Part shown: in pieces, positions 8,515 to 16,163 of the stretch | Numbering within the stretch: the stretch's first letter is position 1 | Layout: every line of letters starts with the position of its first letter | NCBI GenBank assembly: GCA_025464025.1 | Contig: JAODBP010000236.1 | Location: 1 to 61,722, forward strand | DNA from: Actinomycetes bacterium | GTDB lineage: Bacteria; Actinomycetota; Acidimicrobiia; Acidimicrobiales; CADCSY01 | DNA length: 61,722 bases | Direction: 5' to 3' | Notes under the pieces: model-generated | Databases searched by the model: none | Told to the model about the DNA's origin: nothing | Seen by the model: the letters and a program-made list of their open reading frames with translations, nothing else | Made by a program: the position numbers and the translations under genes

Positions 8515-8593
8515 GGGAACCTTGTTCTCTCCGGTGACGAGGGTCACTGGCGATCGAGCGAGATCACCGCTCTACCTCAGGTCGGGGTAGCCT
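8515..8593 (+). promoter_or_regulatory. Operator, palindrome and leaderless -10 of TetR gene
   Basis: GGGAAC-CTT-GTTCTC (8515-8529) is another copy of the shared 15-bp motif. It is followed by CCGGTGAC-N4-GTCACTGG at 8531-8550 (imperfect palindrome) and a -10 hexamer TAGCCT at 8588-8593, seven bases before the GTG at 8601. The layout suggests autoregulation of the TetR gene. Confidence 0.5.
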
Positions 8594-8600
8594 GCCGCTC

Positions 8601-9284
8601 GTGACGACGAACGAACCGGTGGGGGACGACGCGGTCAGTTGGCGGGAGCTGGCGGTCGCCCGCTCCCTCGACTCGGCCCGGACCCGCGCCGAGAGCCGGG
8701 TGCAGCGCTTCCTCGATGCCGCCCTCGAGCTGATGAACGAGGCCAGCACGGGCAAGGAGTTCACGGTCCAGGAGGTCGTCGAGCGCTCGGGCCAGTCGCT
8801 GCGCAGCTTCTACCAGTACTTCGGCGGCAAGCACGAGCTGCTGCTGGCCCTGTTCGAGGAGTCGGTCCGCACCACGGCGGAGTCGCTCCGCACCCAGATC
8901 GCCTCCGAGACCGACCCGCTCGATCGGCTGCACCGCTTCGTCGTCGAGTACTACCGCCTCAGCCGCGACACGGCGAAGGGCAAGGCCAAGAAGACCACGG
9001 CCTCGGTCTACGTCGACTTCGCCCAGCAGCTCCTGACGTCGCACCCGGCCGAGGCGGCCCGGGCCTTCACGCCGATCGTCACCCTGTTCGGCGAGGTGCT
9101 CGACGAGGCCGCCGCCGCCGGCGCCATCCGCCCCGGCCTGCGCCAGGGCCCGATCGCCGGCATCGTGCTCGAGGCCATCATGTTCAACGCCTTCTCCGCC
9201 ACCATCGGCGGCAGCTCGGGCAAGGCGAAGGTCGATCCCGCCGAGGAGCTCTGGGACCTCATCCTCCACGGGGTCGGGGCCTAG
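8601..9284 (+). CDS. TetR/AcrR family transcriptional regulator
   Basis: A 227-residue regulator with the TetR helix-turn-helix at about residues 32-78: 'QRFLDAALELMNEA', 'FTVQEVVERSGQSLRSFYQYFGGKHELL'. The C-terminal ligand-binding domain is helical, with an unusual lysine-rich turn 'KGKAKKT' (about 122-128). A GTG start is supported by a -10 seven bases upstream. One copy of the shared RTTCTC motif is just upstream, so this protein is one of two best candidates (with the one at 20174) to control the 6-21 kb genes. Ligands of such regulators are usually CoA thioesters in this context. Confidence 0.9.
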   Translation: MTTNEPVGDDAVSWRELAVARSLDSARTRAESRVQRFLDAALELMNEASTGKEFTVQEVVERSGQSLRSFYQYFGGKHELLLALFEESVRTTAESLRTQIASETDPLDRLHRFVVEYYRLSRDTAKGKAKKTTASVYVDFAQQLLTSHPAEAARAFTPIVTLFGEVLDEAAAAGAIRPGLRQGPIAGIVLEAIMFNAFSATIGGSSGKAKVDPAEELWDLILHGVGA

Positions 9285-9303
9285 CTCGTCCGTCTGCTGG
9301 TTC

Positions 9304-9728
9304 CGGGCCCGGGCTGCGGGTCCTGTCACCGAGCAGATCCTCCTTTCCCTCCTCCGTCGGGCGGGCCCCTCCTTCCTCGGCGCCACCCGCAGCCCTCGTT
9401 GGTGAGTGCACGGAAGTTCTTTTGGTACGCACTTGCGAACGAGCCGGCCATCGAGGCTGGCTCCTTCGCGTTGCCCGCACGCGTCGCTCCTGTCCGGCAG
9501 CACGTGCTTGAGCCGGCTCGGGTTCGCGGCGCGGAGGCCGGCGCGACGGTCCGGCACCACGCGCAGGAGACGGCCTCGATGGCCGGCTCATGCGCAGGTG
9601 CCAAACAAGGAACGGCGTGGGGGGTTGAAGACGAGGCCTGCGGGTGGCGCCGAGGAAGGAGGGGCCCGCCCCGAGGAACGAGGGGAAGGGAGGATCTGCT
9701 CGGTGACAGGACCCGCAGGCCGGGCCCG
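9304..9728. repeat. Large (~425 bp) imperfect palindromic element in an intergenic space
   Basis: This fills most of the 446 bp between convergent TetR and amidohydrolase genes. The outer arms of roughly 92 bp (9304-9395 and 9633-9728) are almost identical in inverted orientation, including a perfect stretch around TGTCACCGAGCAGATCCTCC. Similarity continues inward more weakly, for example GAGCCGGCCATCGAGGC near 9440-9456 and its complement near 9573-9589, with the centre near 9516. No protein-coding potential stands out. It could be two head-to-head copies of a ~210-bp repeat, a MITE-like unit or a large bidirectional terminator. Confidence 0.75.
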
Positions 9729-9730
9729 CG

Positions 9731-10981
9731 CTACACCTGCTCGTTGCGGTAGACGACGCCGCCCTTCATGACGAAGCGGATGTCCTCGGTCACCGTGATG
9801 TCGGTGAGGACGTCGCCGGGGACGGCGATCACGTCGGCGTAGAGGCCGGCTTCGAGTCGGCCCCAGTCGGCGTCGATGAGCTCGGCCGAAACGGTGGTCG
9901 CCGACCGGATGGCCTGGAGCGGCGACATGCCCCGCTGGACGAGGGCGATGAGCTCCTTGGCGTTGCGGCCGTGGGGGATGGCCGGGGCGTCGGTGCCGCA
10001 GGCGACCTTCACGCCCTTCTCGATGGCCTTGCTGATCGTCGCCCGGGCCCGGGGGAACACCTCGGCCGCCTTGGCCTGGAGCTCGGGGTCGGCGTGGGAC
10101 GTGTCCATGCCGTCGGCCAGGTAGGTGGTGGCGACGAGGAACGTGCCTCGCTCCTTCATGAGGTCGAGCGTCTCGTCCGACGCCAGCGACCCGTGCTCGA
10201 TGCAGTCGATGCCAGCCTCGATGGCGTTGCGGATGGCTGTGTCGCCGTGGCAGTGGGCGGCGACCTTCAACCCGGCCCGGTGGGCCTCGTCCGCGATGGC
10301 CGCCAGCTCCTCGTTCGAGTACTGCTGGGCGCCGGCCGGGCCGGTGTGCGACATCACGCCGCCCGACGCCACGACCTTGATGACCTTGGCGCCGTACTTG
10401 ATCTGGTACCGCACGGCCTTGCGCACCTCGTCGACCCCGTTGGCGATGCCCTCCTCGATGGTGAGGTGCATGATCCCCGGCCCGAGCCGCTGGAACATCG
10501 TGGGGTCGAGGTGGCCGCCGGTGGGGGAGATGGCGTGGCCGGCCGGGACGATGCGGGGGCCGTCGATCCAGCCGGAGTCGATGGCCCGCTTGAGGGCGAC
10601 GTCGAGCAGCAGGCCGCCGGTCTGGACGAAGAGCCCGAGGTTCCGGACGGTCGTGAAGCCGCTGCGCAGGGTTCGACGCGCGTTGGCGACGGCCCGGAGG
10701 GTCTTCACCGCGGGATCGTCCTGCACGGCCACCAGCGGGCTGGTGTGGTCGGGCCCGCCCATGAGGAGGTTGAGCTCCATGTCCATGAGGCCGGGAAGGA
10801 GGGTCACGTCGCCGAGGTCGATCACCTCGGCGTCGGCTGGCACCGTCGTCGGGGCGACCTCGACGATCCGCTCGCCCTCGATGAGGAGGTCGCCGGGCCG
10901 GACGACCTCGCCCGTGACGACGTCGAGCATGCCGGCGGCGACCAGGTGGATCGGGCGCGGCGGCGTGCGGGGACGGGCCAT
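9731..10981 (-). CDS. Amidohydrolase family protein lacking the HxH motif
   Basis: A 416-residue metal-dependent amidohydrolase related to imidazolonepropionase/prolidase-like enzymes. The lysine bridge region 'AKVIKVVASGGV', the histidines in 'AAHCHGD' and 'CIEHGS', and the aspartate in 'CGTDAP' are present. However the usual 'GLIDMHVH' on strand 1 reads 'GLMDMELN', so both metal-ligand histidines are gone. The enzyme may bind one metal or act differently. The ATG has a good Shine-Dalgarno (ggag, 6-7 nt upstream). It is divergent from an SDR gene with a shared operator between them. Confidence 0.85.
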   Translation of the reverse strand: MARPRTPPRPIHLVAAGMLDVVTGEVVRPGDLLIEGERIVEVAPTTVPADAEVIDLGDVTLLPGLMDMELNLLMGGPDHTSPLVAVQDDPAVKTLRAVANARRTLRSGFTTVRNLGLFVQTGGLLLDVALKRAIDSGWIDGPRIVPAGHAISPTGGHLDPTMFQRLGPGIMHLTIEEGIANGVDEVRKAVRYQIKYGAKVIKVVASGGVMSHTGPAGAQQYSNEELAAIADEAHRAGLKVAAHCHGDTAIRNAIEAGIDCIEHGSLASDETLDLMKERGTFLVATTYLADGMDTSHADPELQAKAAEVFPRARATISKAIEKGVKVACGTDAPAIPHGRNAKELIALVQRGMSPLQAIRSATTVSAELIDADWGRLEAGLYADVIAVPGDVLTDITVTEDIRFVMKGGVVYRNEQV

Positions 10982-10994
10982 GGCGGGCTCCTTC

Positions 10995-11033
10995 GAATAC
11001 GACGTTCTCGGCAAGAGAGAGTCGGAGTATCGT
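10995..11033. promoter_or_regulatory. Operator and leaderless -10 between amidohydrolase and SDR
   Basis: GAATAC-GAC-GTTCTC (10995-11009) matches the shared motif. A -10 hexamer TATCGT at 11028-11033 precedes the SDR ATG (11042) by eight bases, so this mRNA should be nearly leaderless. The operator could serve both directions. Confidence 0.5.
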
Positions 11034-11041
11034 AGCGAGCC

Positions 11042-11794
11042 ATGAGCACCCGCCGCACCGCGATCGTCACCGGCGCCGGATCGGGGATCGGCCGCGCCAT
11101 CGCCCACCGGCTGGCCGACGACGGCCTGGCCGTCGCCATCCTCGACCTCGACGGCTCAGCGGCGGAGGTGGTGGCGAAGGAGCTGGTCGACCAGGGTCAC
11201 GAGGGGGTCGCCCTCACCGTCGACGTGTCCGACCGGTCGGCCGTCGACGCCGCGGTGCAGCAGGTCCGCGACGTGCTCGGGCCGCCCCTGGTGCTGGTCA
11301 ACAACGCCGGTCGGGCCAGCACCGACAAGTTCCTGTCGATCACCGACGACCTGTGGGACTCGATCATGCGGGTCAACGTCAACGGGCCCTTCTACTGCTG
11401 CCAGGCCGTGGTCCCCGACATGGTCGAGGCCGGGTGGGGGCGCATCGTGAACATCTCGTCGTCGAGCGCCCAGGGCGGCCAGCCCTTCATGGTCCACTAC
11501 GTCACGTCGAAGGCCGGGCTCATCGGGTTCACCAAGGCCCTCGCCCTCGAGCTCGGGCCGAAGGGCATCACGGTCAACACCATCCCGCCCGGCTTCGTCG
11601 ACACGCCGATGCTCCGCGCCTCCGAGGGGCGGGGCGAGCTCGGCGGCTCGGTCGAGGACCACGCCAAGACGACGCCGGTCCGGCGGGCCGGGCTCCCCGA
11701 GGACATCGCCAACGCCTGCTCGTTCCTCGTGTCCGACGAGGCCGGCTACGTCACCGGCCAGGTCATCGGCGTCAACGGCGGCCGCAACACCTGA
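11042..11794 (+). CDS. SDR family oxidoreductase (FabG-like)
   Basis: A 250-residue classical short-chain dehydrogenase. The cofactor motif 'TGAGSGIG' is at residues 10-17, 'NNAG' near 87-90, the catalytic Ser in 'NISSSS' and Tyr-x3-Lys in 'YVTSK' near 157-161. An Asp after strand 2 ('ILDLDG') favours NAD(H). It probably interconverts a 3-hydroxyacyl-CoA or hydroxysteroid and the ketone. It lies between the amidohydrolase (divergent) and the ferredoxin reductase (convergent). Confidence 0.92.
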   Translation: MSTRRTAIVTGAGSGIGRAIAHRLADDGLAVAILDLDGSAAEVVAKELVDQGHEGVALTVDVSDRSAVDAAVQQVRDVLGPPLVLVNNAGRASTDKFLSITDDLWDSIMRVNVNGPFYCCQAVVPDMVEAGWGRIVNISSSSAQGGQPFMVHYVTSKAGLIGFTKALALELGPKGITVNTIPPGFVDTPMLRASEGRGELGGSVEDHAKTTPVRRAGLPEDIANACSFLVSDEAGYVTGQVIGVNGGRNT

Positions 11795-11844
11795 GAGATG
11801 CAGTGCGGGGACCAGGCCAGTCGTCCTCTCGGCACTGCTTCCCT

Positions 11845-12864
11845 TCAGAGCGACTCGTACTCGATCGTGACCGGGTCGCCCTCGGGGATGGCCTGGCAGG
11901 TGAGGACCCAGCCCTCGTCGACCTCGTCGGGGGTCAGGGCGTTGTTGCGGCGCATCGTGGCGCCGCCCTCGCGCACGAGCGCCATGCACGTGGCGCAGTC
12001 GCCGGCCTGGCACGAGTAGGGCGCCGGCAGGCCGCCGCGGCGGGCGGTCTCGAGCACGGTGTCGCCGGCCTGGTAGGCGACCACGTGGCGCTTGCCCTTC
12101 AGGACCAGCGTGAGCTCGGTCGGCCCGCCGCCCGTCGGCGGGGCGTCGACCGGGACCGGGGGCGGGAGCGCGCCGAAGCGCTCGATGGCGATCCGGTCGG
12201 CCTCGACGCCGAGCCCGTGCAGGGCGCCCTCGACGAGGTCCATGAACGGGGTGGGGCCGCAGATGTAGAAGTCGGCGTCGAGCCGGTCGCCCACGTGCTC
12301 GACGATGGCGGCGGCATCGAGGAACCCGCCGTCGCTGTCGAAGTGGTGGCGGACCTCCAGACGATCGGCGTGGGCCGCGGCCAGGGTGGCGAGGTCGGTG
12401 TCGAAGATGACCGACCTCCGGTCGCGGTTGGCGTAGAGGACGTGCACCGGCCGGGTCGTGGTGGCCAGCACGCTCTTGGCGATCGAGAGCACCGGGGTCA
12501 CGCCGCTCCCGCCGCAGAACGCCACCACCGGGCGGTCGTGCCCGGTCGGGCAGAAGGTGCCGGCCGGCGCCGTGACCGCCAGCACGGCACCGGTGGCGAC
12601 CTCGTCGTTGAACCAGTTCGACACCCGACCCCCGGGGACGCGCTTGACCGTGACCGTCAGGTCGGCGTCTGTCTCCGGCGCGCTCGACATCGAGTAGCAG
12701 CGGAGGAGCTCGTCGGGGCCGCGGAACGTGCAGAACTGCCCGGCCCGGTAGCGGAAGGCGGCCCGCAGCTCCTCGGGCACGTCGAGCACGAACGACTTCG
12801 TGTCCGCCGTCTCCTCGACCACGGCCTTGACCCGCAGGTCGTGGAAGCCATGGTCTCTGTGCAT
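11845..12864 (-). CDS. Ferredoxin-NAD(P)+ reductase with C-terminal [2Fe-2S] domain (KshB/HcaD-like electron transfer component)
   Basis: A 339-residue modular oxygenase reductase. FAD domain first ('RAGQFCTFRGPDELLRCYSMSS', split motif RxYS near 58-61), then NAD domain ('AFCGGSGVTPVLSIAKSVL', about 118-136), then a plant-type ferredoxin with Cys ligands in 'CQAGDCATC' and 'LTCQA'. It matches the layout of 3-ketosteroid 9-alpha-hydroxylase reductase and phenylacetate-type reductases. The Rieske oxygenase at 6896 lacks its own reductase and is the probable partner. It shares a divergent promoter and operator with an enoyl-CoA hydratase. Confidence 0.92.
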   Translation of the reverse strand: MHRDHGFHDLRVKAVVEETADTKSFVLDVPEELRAAFRYRAGQFCTFRGPDELLRCYSMSSAPETDADLTVTVKRVPGGRVSNWFNDEVATGAVLAVTAPAGTFCPTGHDRPVVAFCGGSGVTPVLSIAKSVLATTTRPVHVLYANRDRRSVIFDTDLATLAAAHADRLEVRHHFDSDGGFLDAAAIVEHVGDRLDADFYICGPTPFMDLVEGALHGLGVEADRIAIERFGALPPPVPVDAPPTGGGPTELTLVLKGKRHVVAYQAGDTVLETARRGGLPAPYSCQAGDCATCMALVREGGATMRRNNALTPDEVDEGWVLTCQAIPEGDPVTIEYESL

Positions 12865-12881
12865 GAGAATCACGTTATCGT
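12865..12881. promoter_or_regulatory. Operator overlapping leaderless -10
   Basis: GAGAAT-CAC-GTTATC (12865-12879) is the mirror form of the shared motif and begins one base from the reductase start codon (12864). The -10 TATCGT for the plus-strand gene (12876-12881) lies inside and just past it, seven bases from the GTG at 12889. Binding would block both promoters. Confidence 0.55.
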
Positions 12882-12888
12882 GTGGCCC

Positions 12889-13674
12889 GTGACGGAACAC
12901 GAGCTCGGCACGCCGCACCTCCGCCTCGAGCGGGACGGGCCGATCGCCTGGTGCACGATCGACCGGCCGGCCAAGCGGAACGCCTTCACGCCGGCCATGT
13001 ACTACGGGATCAAGCGCGCCGTGCGACTGGTCAACACCGATCCCGACCTCGGCGCCCTGGTCATCACCGGTGTCGACGACGTGTTCGCGCCGGGAGGCGA
13101 CCTCGGCGGGACGGTCGAGGCCGGCGAGGAGCCGGTGCCCCCGGCGGTCGGCAACGACATCCTCCCGTTCCTCGCCGTGCGCGACAGCCGGGCGCCGGTC
13201 ATCTCCGCCGTCAACGGCCTCTGCCAGGGCGGTGGGCTGCTGATCGCCATGCTCTCCGACGTGGCCGTGGCCAGCGACCGCTCGACGTTCCGGGCGCCCG
13301 AGCTGCTCCGCGGGATCCCCGACGCCTTCTACGCCGCCGTGCTGCCGGCCCACGTCGGCATCGCCGTGGCACGCGACCTCCTGCTGACGGGACGGGTGCT
13401 GGATGCGACCGAGGCCCGCACCCTCGGGCTGCTCTCCCGCGTGGTGCCGCACGACGAGCTGCGAGCCGCCGCGCTCGACGCCGCCCACCAGGTCCTGCGC
13501 ACCGCGCCCGATGCCCGCATGCACGTCAAGCGCATGCTCAACGAGCGCTACGGCGCGATCGACACCCAGACGATGAGCTGGTCGCTGGAGACCTCGGCCG
13601 AGCTGCGCGAGGGGATGGTGGCCTTCATGGAGAAGCGCCCGCCGTCGTGGATCCCGGAGGGCGTCGACCCCTAG
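12889..13674 (+). CDS. Enoyl-CoA hydratase/isomerase family protein
   Basis: A 261-residue crotonase. 'APGGDLGGTVEAG' and 'SAVNGLCQGGGLLIAMLSDVAVASD' form the oxyanion hole; 'RAPELLRGIPDAF' follows where hydratases carry the second acid. The GTG at 12889 was chosen because TATCGT lies seven bases upstream; an in-frame GTG at 12880 would fall inside that -10. It shares its control region with the ferredoxin reductase, linking hydration and oxygenation steps. The exact reaction is unknown. Confidence 0.87.
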   Translation: MTEHELGTPHLRLERDGPIAWCTIDRPAKRNAFTPAMYYGIKRAVRLVNTDPDLGALVITGVDDVFAPGGDLGGTVEAGEEPVPPAVGNDILPFLAVRDSRAPVISAVNGLCQGGGLLIAMLSDVAVASDRSTFRAPELLRGIPDAFYAAVLPAHVGIAVARDLLLTGRVLDATEARTLGLLSRVVPHDELRAAALDAAHQVLRTAPDARMHVKRMLNERYGAIDTQTMSWSLETSAELREGMVAFMEKRPPSWIPEGVDP

Positions 13675-13703
13675 CGCGGTTGCGCCCGCGGGTGGCGACC
13701 GGC

Positions 13704-15980
13704 ATGCTCGACGACCGCCCGACGAGTGAGGTGAGTGCCATCGAGGCCGAGCTGGAGGCGGAGCGCACCTACGTCGACGGCCTCTACCAACGGGTCCAGG
13801 AGCTGCGGGCCCGGGCCGAGGTCCTGGCCTCCGAGGCGTACATCCGCGACGAGGACCACGTGGTCGACTCCCTGTTCGAGCGCGACGTCGTCGCCTCCCA
13901 GGCGGCCCTGCGCCTCGCCGCCCTCGACCTGCCCAAGGGTCGGATGGCGGTCGGGCGGCTCGACCTCGACGACGGTGGTCGGTGGTACGTCGGGCGCCTC
14001 GCCGTCGCCGACGAGGCCGGCGACCCCCTGCTGATCGACTGGCGGGTGCCAGCCGCCGCCGCCTTCTACCGCGCCGTCCCCAGCGACCCGATGGGCATCG
14101 TGCGGCGACGCCACTTCCGCTGGCGGGGCGACGGGCTGGTGGGGCTCGACGACGAGGTGCTCGATGCGACCTCGGCGCTCCGCGACGGGCTGGAGCTGGT
14201 CGGCGAGGGCGCGCTCCTGGCCGCGCTGACCGCGCCGCGCACCGGGCGCATGATCGACGTCGTCGCCACCATCCAGGCCGAGCAGGACCGGGTCATCCGC
14301 CGGCCCCGAGCCGGCGTGCTGGTCGTGCAGGGCGGGCCGGGCACGGGCAAGACGGCGGTCGCGCTTCACCGCGCCGCCTACCTCCTCTACGCCGAGCACC
14401 TCTCCCTGCGCGAGCAGGCGATCCTGTTCGTGGGGCCGAACGCCACGTTCCTCCGCTACGTCGAGGAGGTCGTGCCGTCGCTCGGCGAGGACCGCGTCGT
14501 GCTCGCCACCCCGGCCGAGCTCGGGCCACCGGTCGCCGTGGGCCGGGCCGACGACGACGCCGCGGCCCGGGTGAAGGGCGACGCCCGGATGGCGGCGGTG
14601 CTGGCCAAGGCGGTGGCCGACCGGGAGCGGGTGCCGAAGCGGGAGGTGGCCATCCCTTGCGGCCGGTTCACCCTGCGGCTCGACCACGAGGACCTGCGCC
14701 CGGTCGTGGCACGCGCCCGTCGCTCGACGGGCACCCACAACGGCCGGCGCCGGCTGGTCGAGCGGGGCGTCCTCGCCCTGCTCCAGCGGGCGCTCGACGA
14801 CGCGGTCGCCCGCTCGGTGCAACACCTGGGCCAGGGGTCGATGAGCGATGCCGTGCCGGTCGGCGAGCTGGTCGACCAGCGCCACGTCGTCGACGTGCTC
14901 GACGCGGTGTGGCCGCTCCTGACCCCGGAGCGGCTCCTCCGGTTCCTGTACGCCGCGCCCCGCCGGCTCGTCCGGGCCGGGCTCACCGAGGAGGAGGCGC
15001 TGCTGCTCCAGCGGGCCGACGGCGACGACGAGCGGTGGAGCGAAGCCGACGTGGCGCTGCTCGACGAGCTCGACGTCCTCCTCGGCCCGCTGCCAGCGCC
15101 TCGCCGACGACCGGCGGCGACGCGCGCCGACCCGATGGTCGATCGAGTCCTCGGCGACCTGGTGCCCGACTGCCCGTCGTGCGGCGCGGAGCTGGCGTTC
15201 GTGACCTCCGGCGGCGACCCGGGGGGCGACCGGCTCCGGTGCGACGCCTGCGACCGCCGGTTCCGGGCCGGCGACCTCCTGGGCGACGCCGCGGCCCAGC
15301 ACCTGCGGGGCGTCCACGACTCGCTGGTGGCGCGGAACGTCGAGCCGGTGGCGCGCCCGTCGAGGCCCGGTGACGTGACGTACGGGCACGTCGTCGTGGA
15401 CGAGGCCCAGGACCTCTCCGCCATGCAGTGGCGCGCCGTGGCCCGACGCTGCCCCTCGCACTCGATGACGATCACCGGCGACCAGGGCCAGGCCATCCGA
15501 CCCGGCGGGACGGGCTCGTGGGACGCGGTCGCGGCCGCCCTCGGGGCGCGGTCGTTCGAGCTGGTGGAGCTGACCGTGAACTACCGGGCGCCGGCCGAGG
15601 TCATGGACGCCGCCGTCGCCGTGCTCGTCGCCGCCGGCGTCGAGACCACCGCCACCCGCTCGGTCCGCTCGACCCGGCTGCCGCGGGTCGACGAGCTGGA
15701 CCGGGTCGGGCTCGACGAGGTCCGGGCCGCCGTCGCCGCCATCGACGTGGCCGGCACCACGGCGGTGATCGCGCCGGCGGCGATGTGCGCCTCGCTCCGG
15801 GACGTCGGTGCCGAGGTCCTCGACGTGCTCGAAGCCAAGGGCCTCGAGTTCGACGCCGTCGTCGTGGTCGACCCCGACGCCATCGCCGCCGAGGGCGAGG
15901 GCGGCGCCCGCCGGGTCTACGTGGCGATGACCCGCACCACCGACGTCCTCCACGTCCTCCGCCGCCGCGTGCAGGAGTAA
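13704..15980 (+). CDS. HelD/HelR-like UvrD-superfamily helicase (RNA polymerase-associated) with zinc-ribbon insert
   Basis: A 758-residue superfamily-1 ATPase of the HelD type. N-terminal coiled-coil (about 6-45), Q-motif 'IQAEQDRVIR' (190-199), Walker A 'GGPGTGKT' (210-217), Walker B 'VVVDEAQDLS' (about 560-570), and C-terminal 'YVAMTRTTDVLHVL'. HelD proteins remove stalled RNA polymerase from DNA, some giving rifamycin tolerance. Uncommon here is a CxxC...CxxC set (Cys490, 493, 513, 516) likely to bind zinc. The start is uncertain; an in-frame GTG lies at 13692. No operon partner is evident. Confidence 0.88.
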   Translation: MLDDRPTSEVSAIEAELEAERTYVDGLYQRVQELRARAEVLASEAYIRDEDHVVDSLFERDVVASQAALRLAALDLPKGRMAVGRLDLDDGGRWYVGRLAVADEAGDPLLIDWRVPAAAAFYRAVPSDPMGIVRRRHFRWRGDGLVGLDDEVLDATSALRDGLELVGEGALLAALTAPRTGRMIDVVATIQAEQDRVIRRPRAGVLVVQGGPGTGKTAVALHRAAYLLYAEHLSLREQAILFVGPNATFLRYVEEVVPSLGEDRVVLATPAELGPPVAVGRADDDAAARVKGDARMAAVLAKAVADRERVPKREVAIPCGRFTLRLDHEDLRPVVARARRSTGTHNGRRRLVERGVLALLQRALDDAVARSVQHLGQGSMSDAVPVGELVDQRHVVDVLDAVWPLLTPERLLRFLYAAPRRLVRAGLTEEEALLLQRADGDDERWSEADVALLDELDVLLGPLPAPRRRPAATRADPMVDRVLGDLVPDCPSCGAELAFVTSGGDPGGDRLRCDACDRRFRAGDLLGDAAAQHLRGVHDSLVARNVEPVARPSRPGDVTYGHVVVDEAQDLSAMQWRAVARRCPSHSMTITGDQGQAIRPGGTGSWDAVAAALGARSFELVELTVNYRAPAEVMDAAVAVLVAAGVETTATRSVRSTRLPRVDELDRVGLDEVRAAVAAIDVAGTTAVIAPAAMCASLRDVGAEVLDVLEAKGLEFDAVVVVDPDAIAAEGEGGARRVYVAMTRTTDVLHVLRRRVQE

Positions 15981-16155
15981 GGACAAGGACGCAACCACGG
16001 GGCGAGGCCTGCGTGCCTCAGGTCGGTGCGCCCTGCGAATCCGGTTCTGGGGCCCAAACGGTGCGGAATCCGCACCGTTCGGGCCCGAGAACGGCAAACG
16101 GGCCCGCGGCGGTCCGGCGGCACCCGGTCGCCCCCTTGGTTGCGTCCTTGTCCTT
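15979..16155. terminator. Nested inverted repeats between convergent genes
   Basis: The outer pair is perfect over 19 bp: 15979-15997 and 16137-16155. At the centre, 16050-16067 and 16069-16086 pair over 17 of 18 positions (core GGCCC-AACGGTGCGGA), and pairing extends outward to about 16042/16094 with gaps. The element fills the space between the HelD and acyl-CoA synthetase genes. It probably acts as a two-way terminator, although the size is larger than needed. Confidence 0.7.
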
Positions 16156-16163
16156 GAACTCGC

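Noticed and set aside
13671..16097. Long minus-strand open frame opposite the HelD gene
   Set aside because: The plus strand encodes Walker motifs and conserved helicase blocks; the mirror frame has no recognisable domain.
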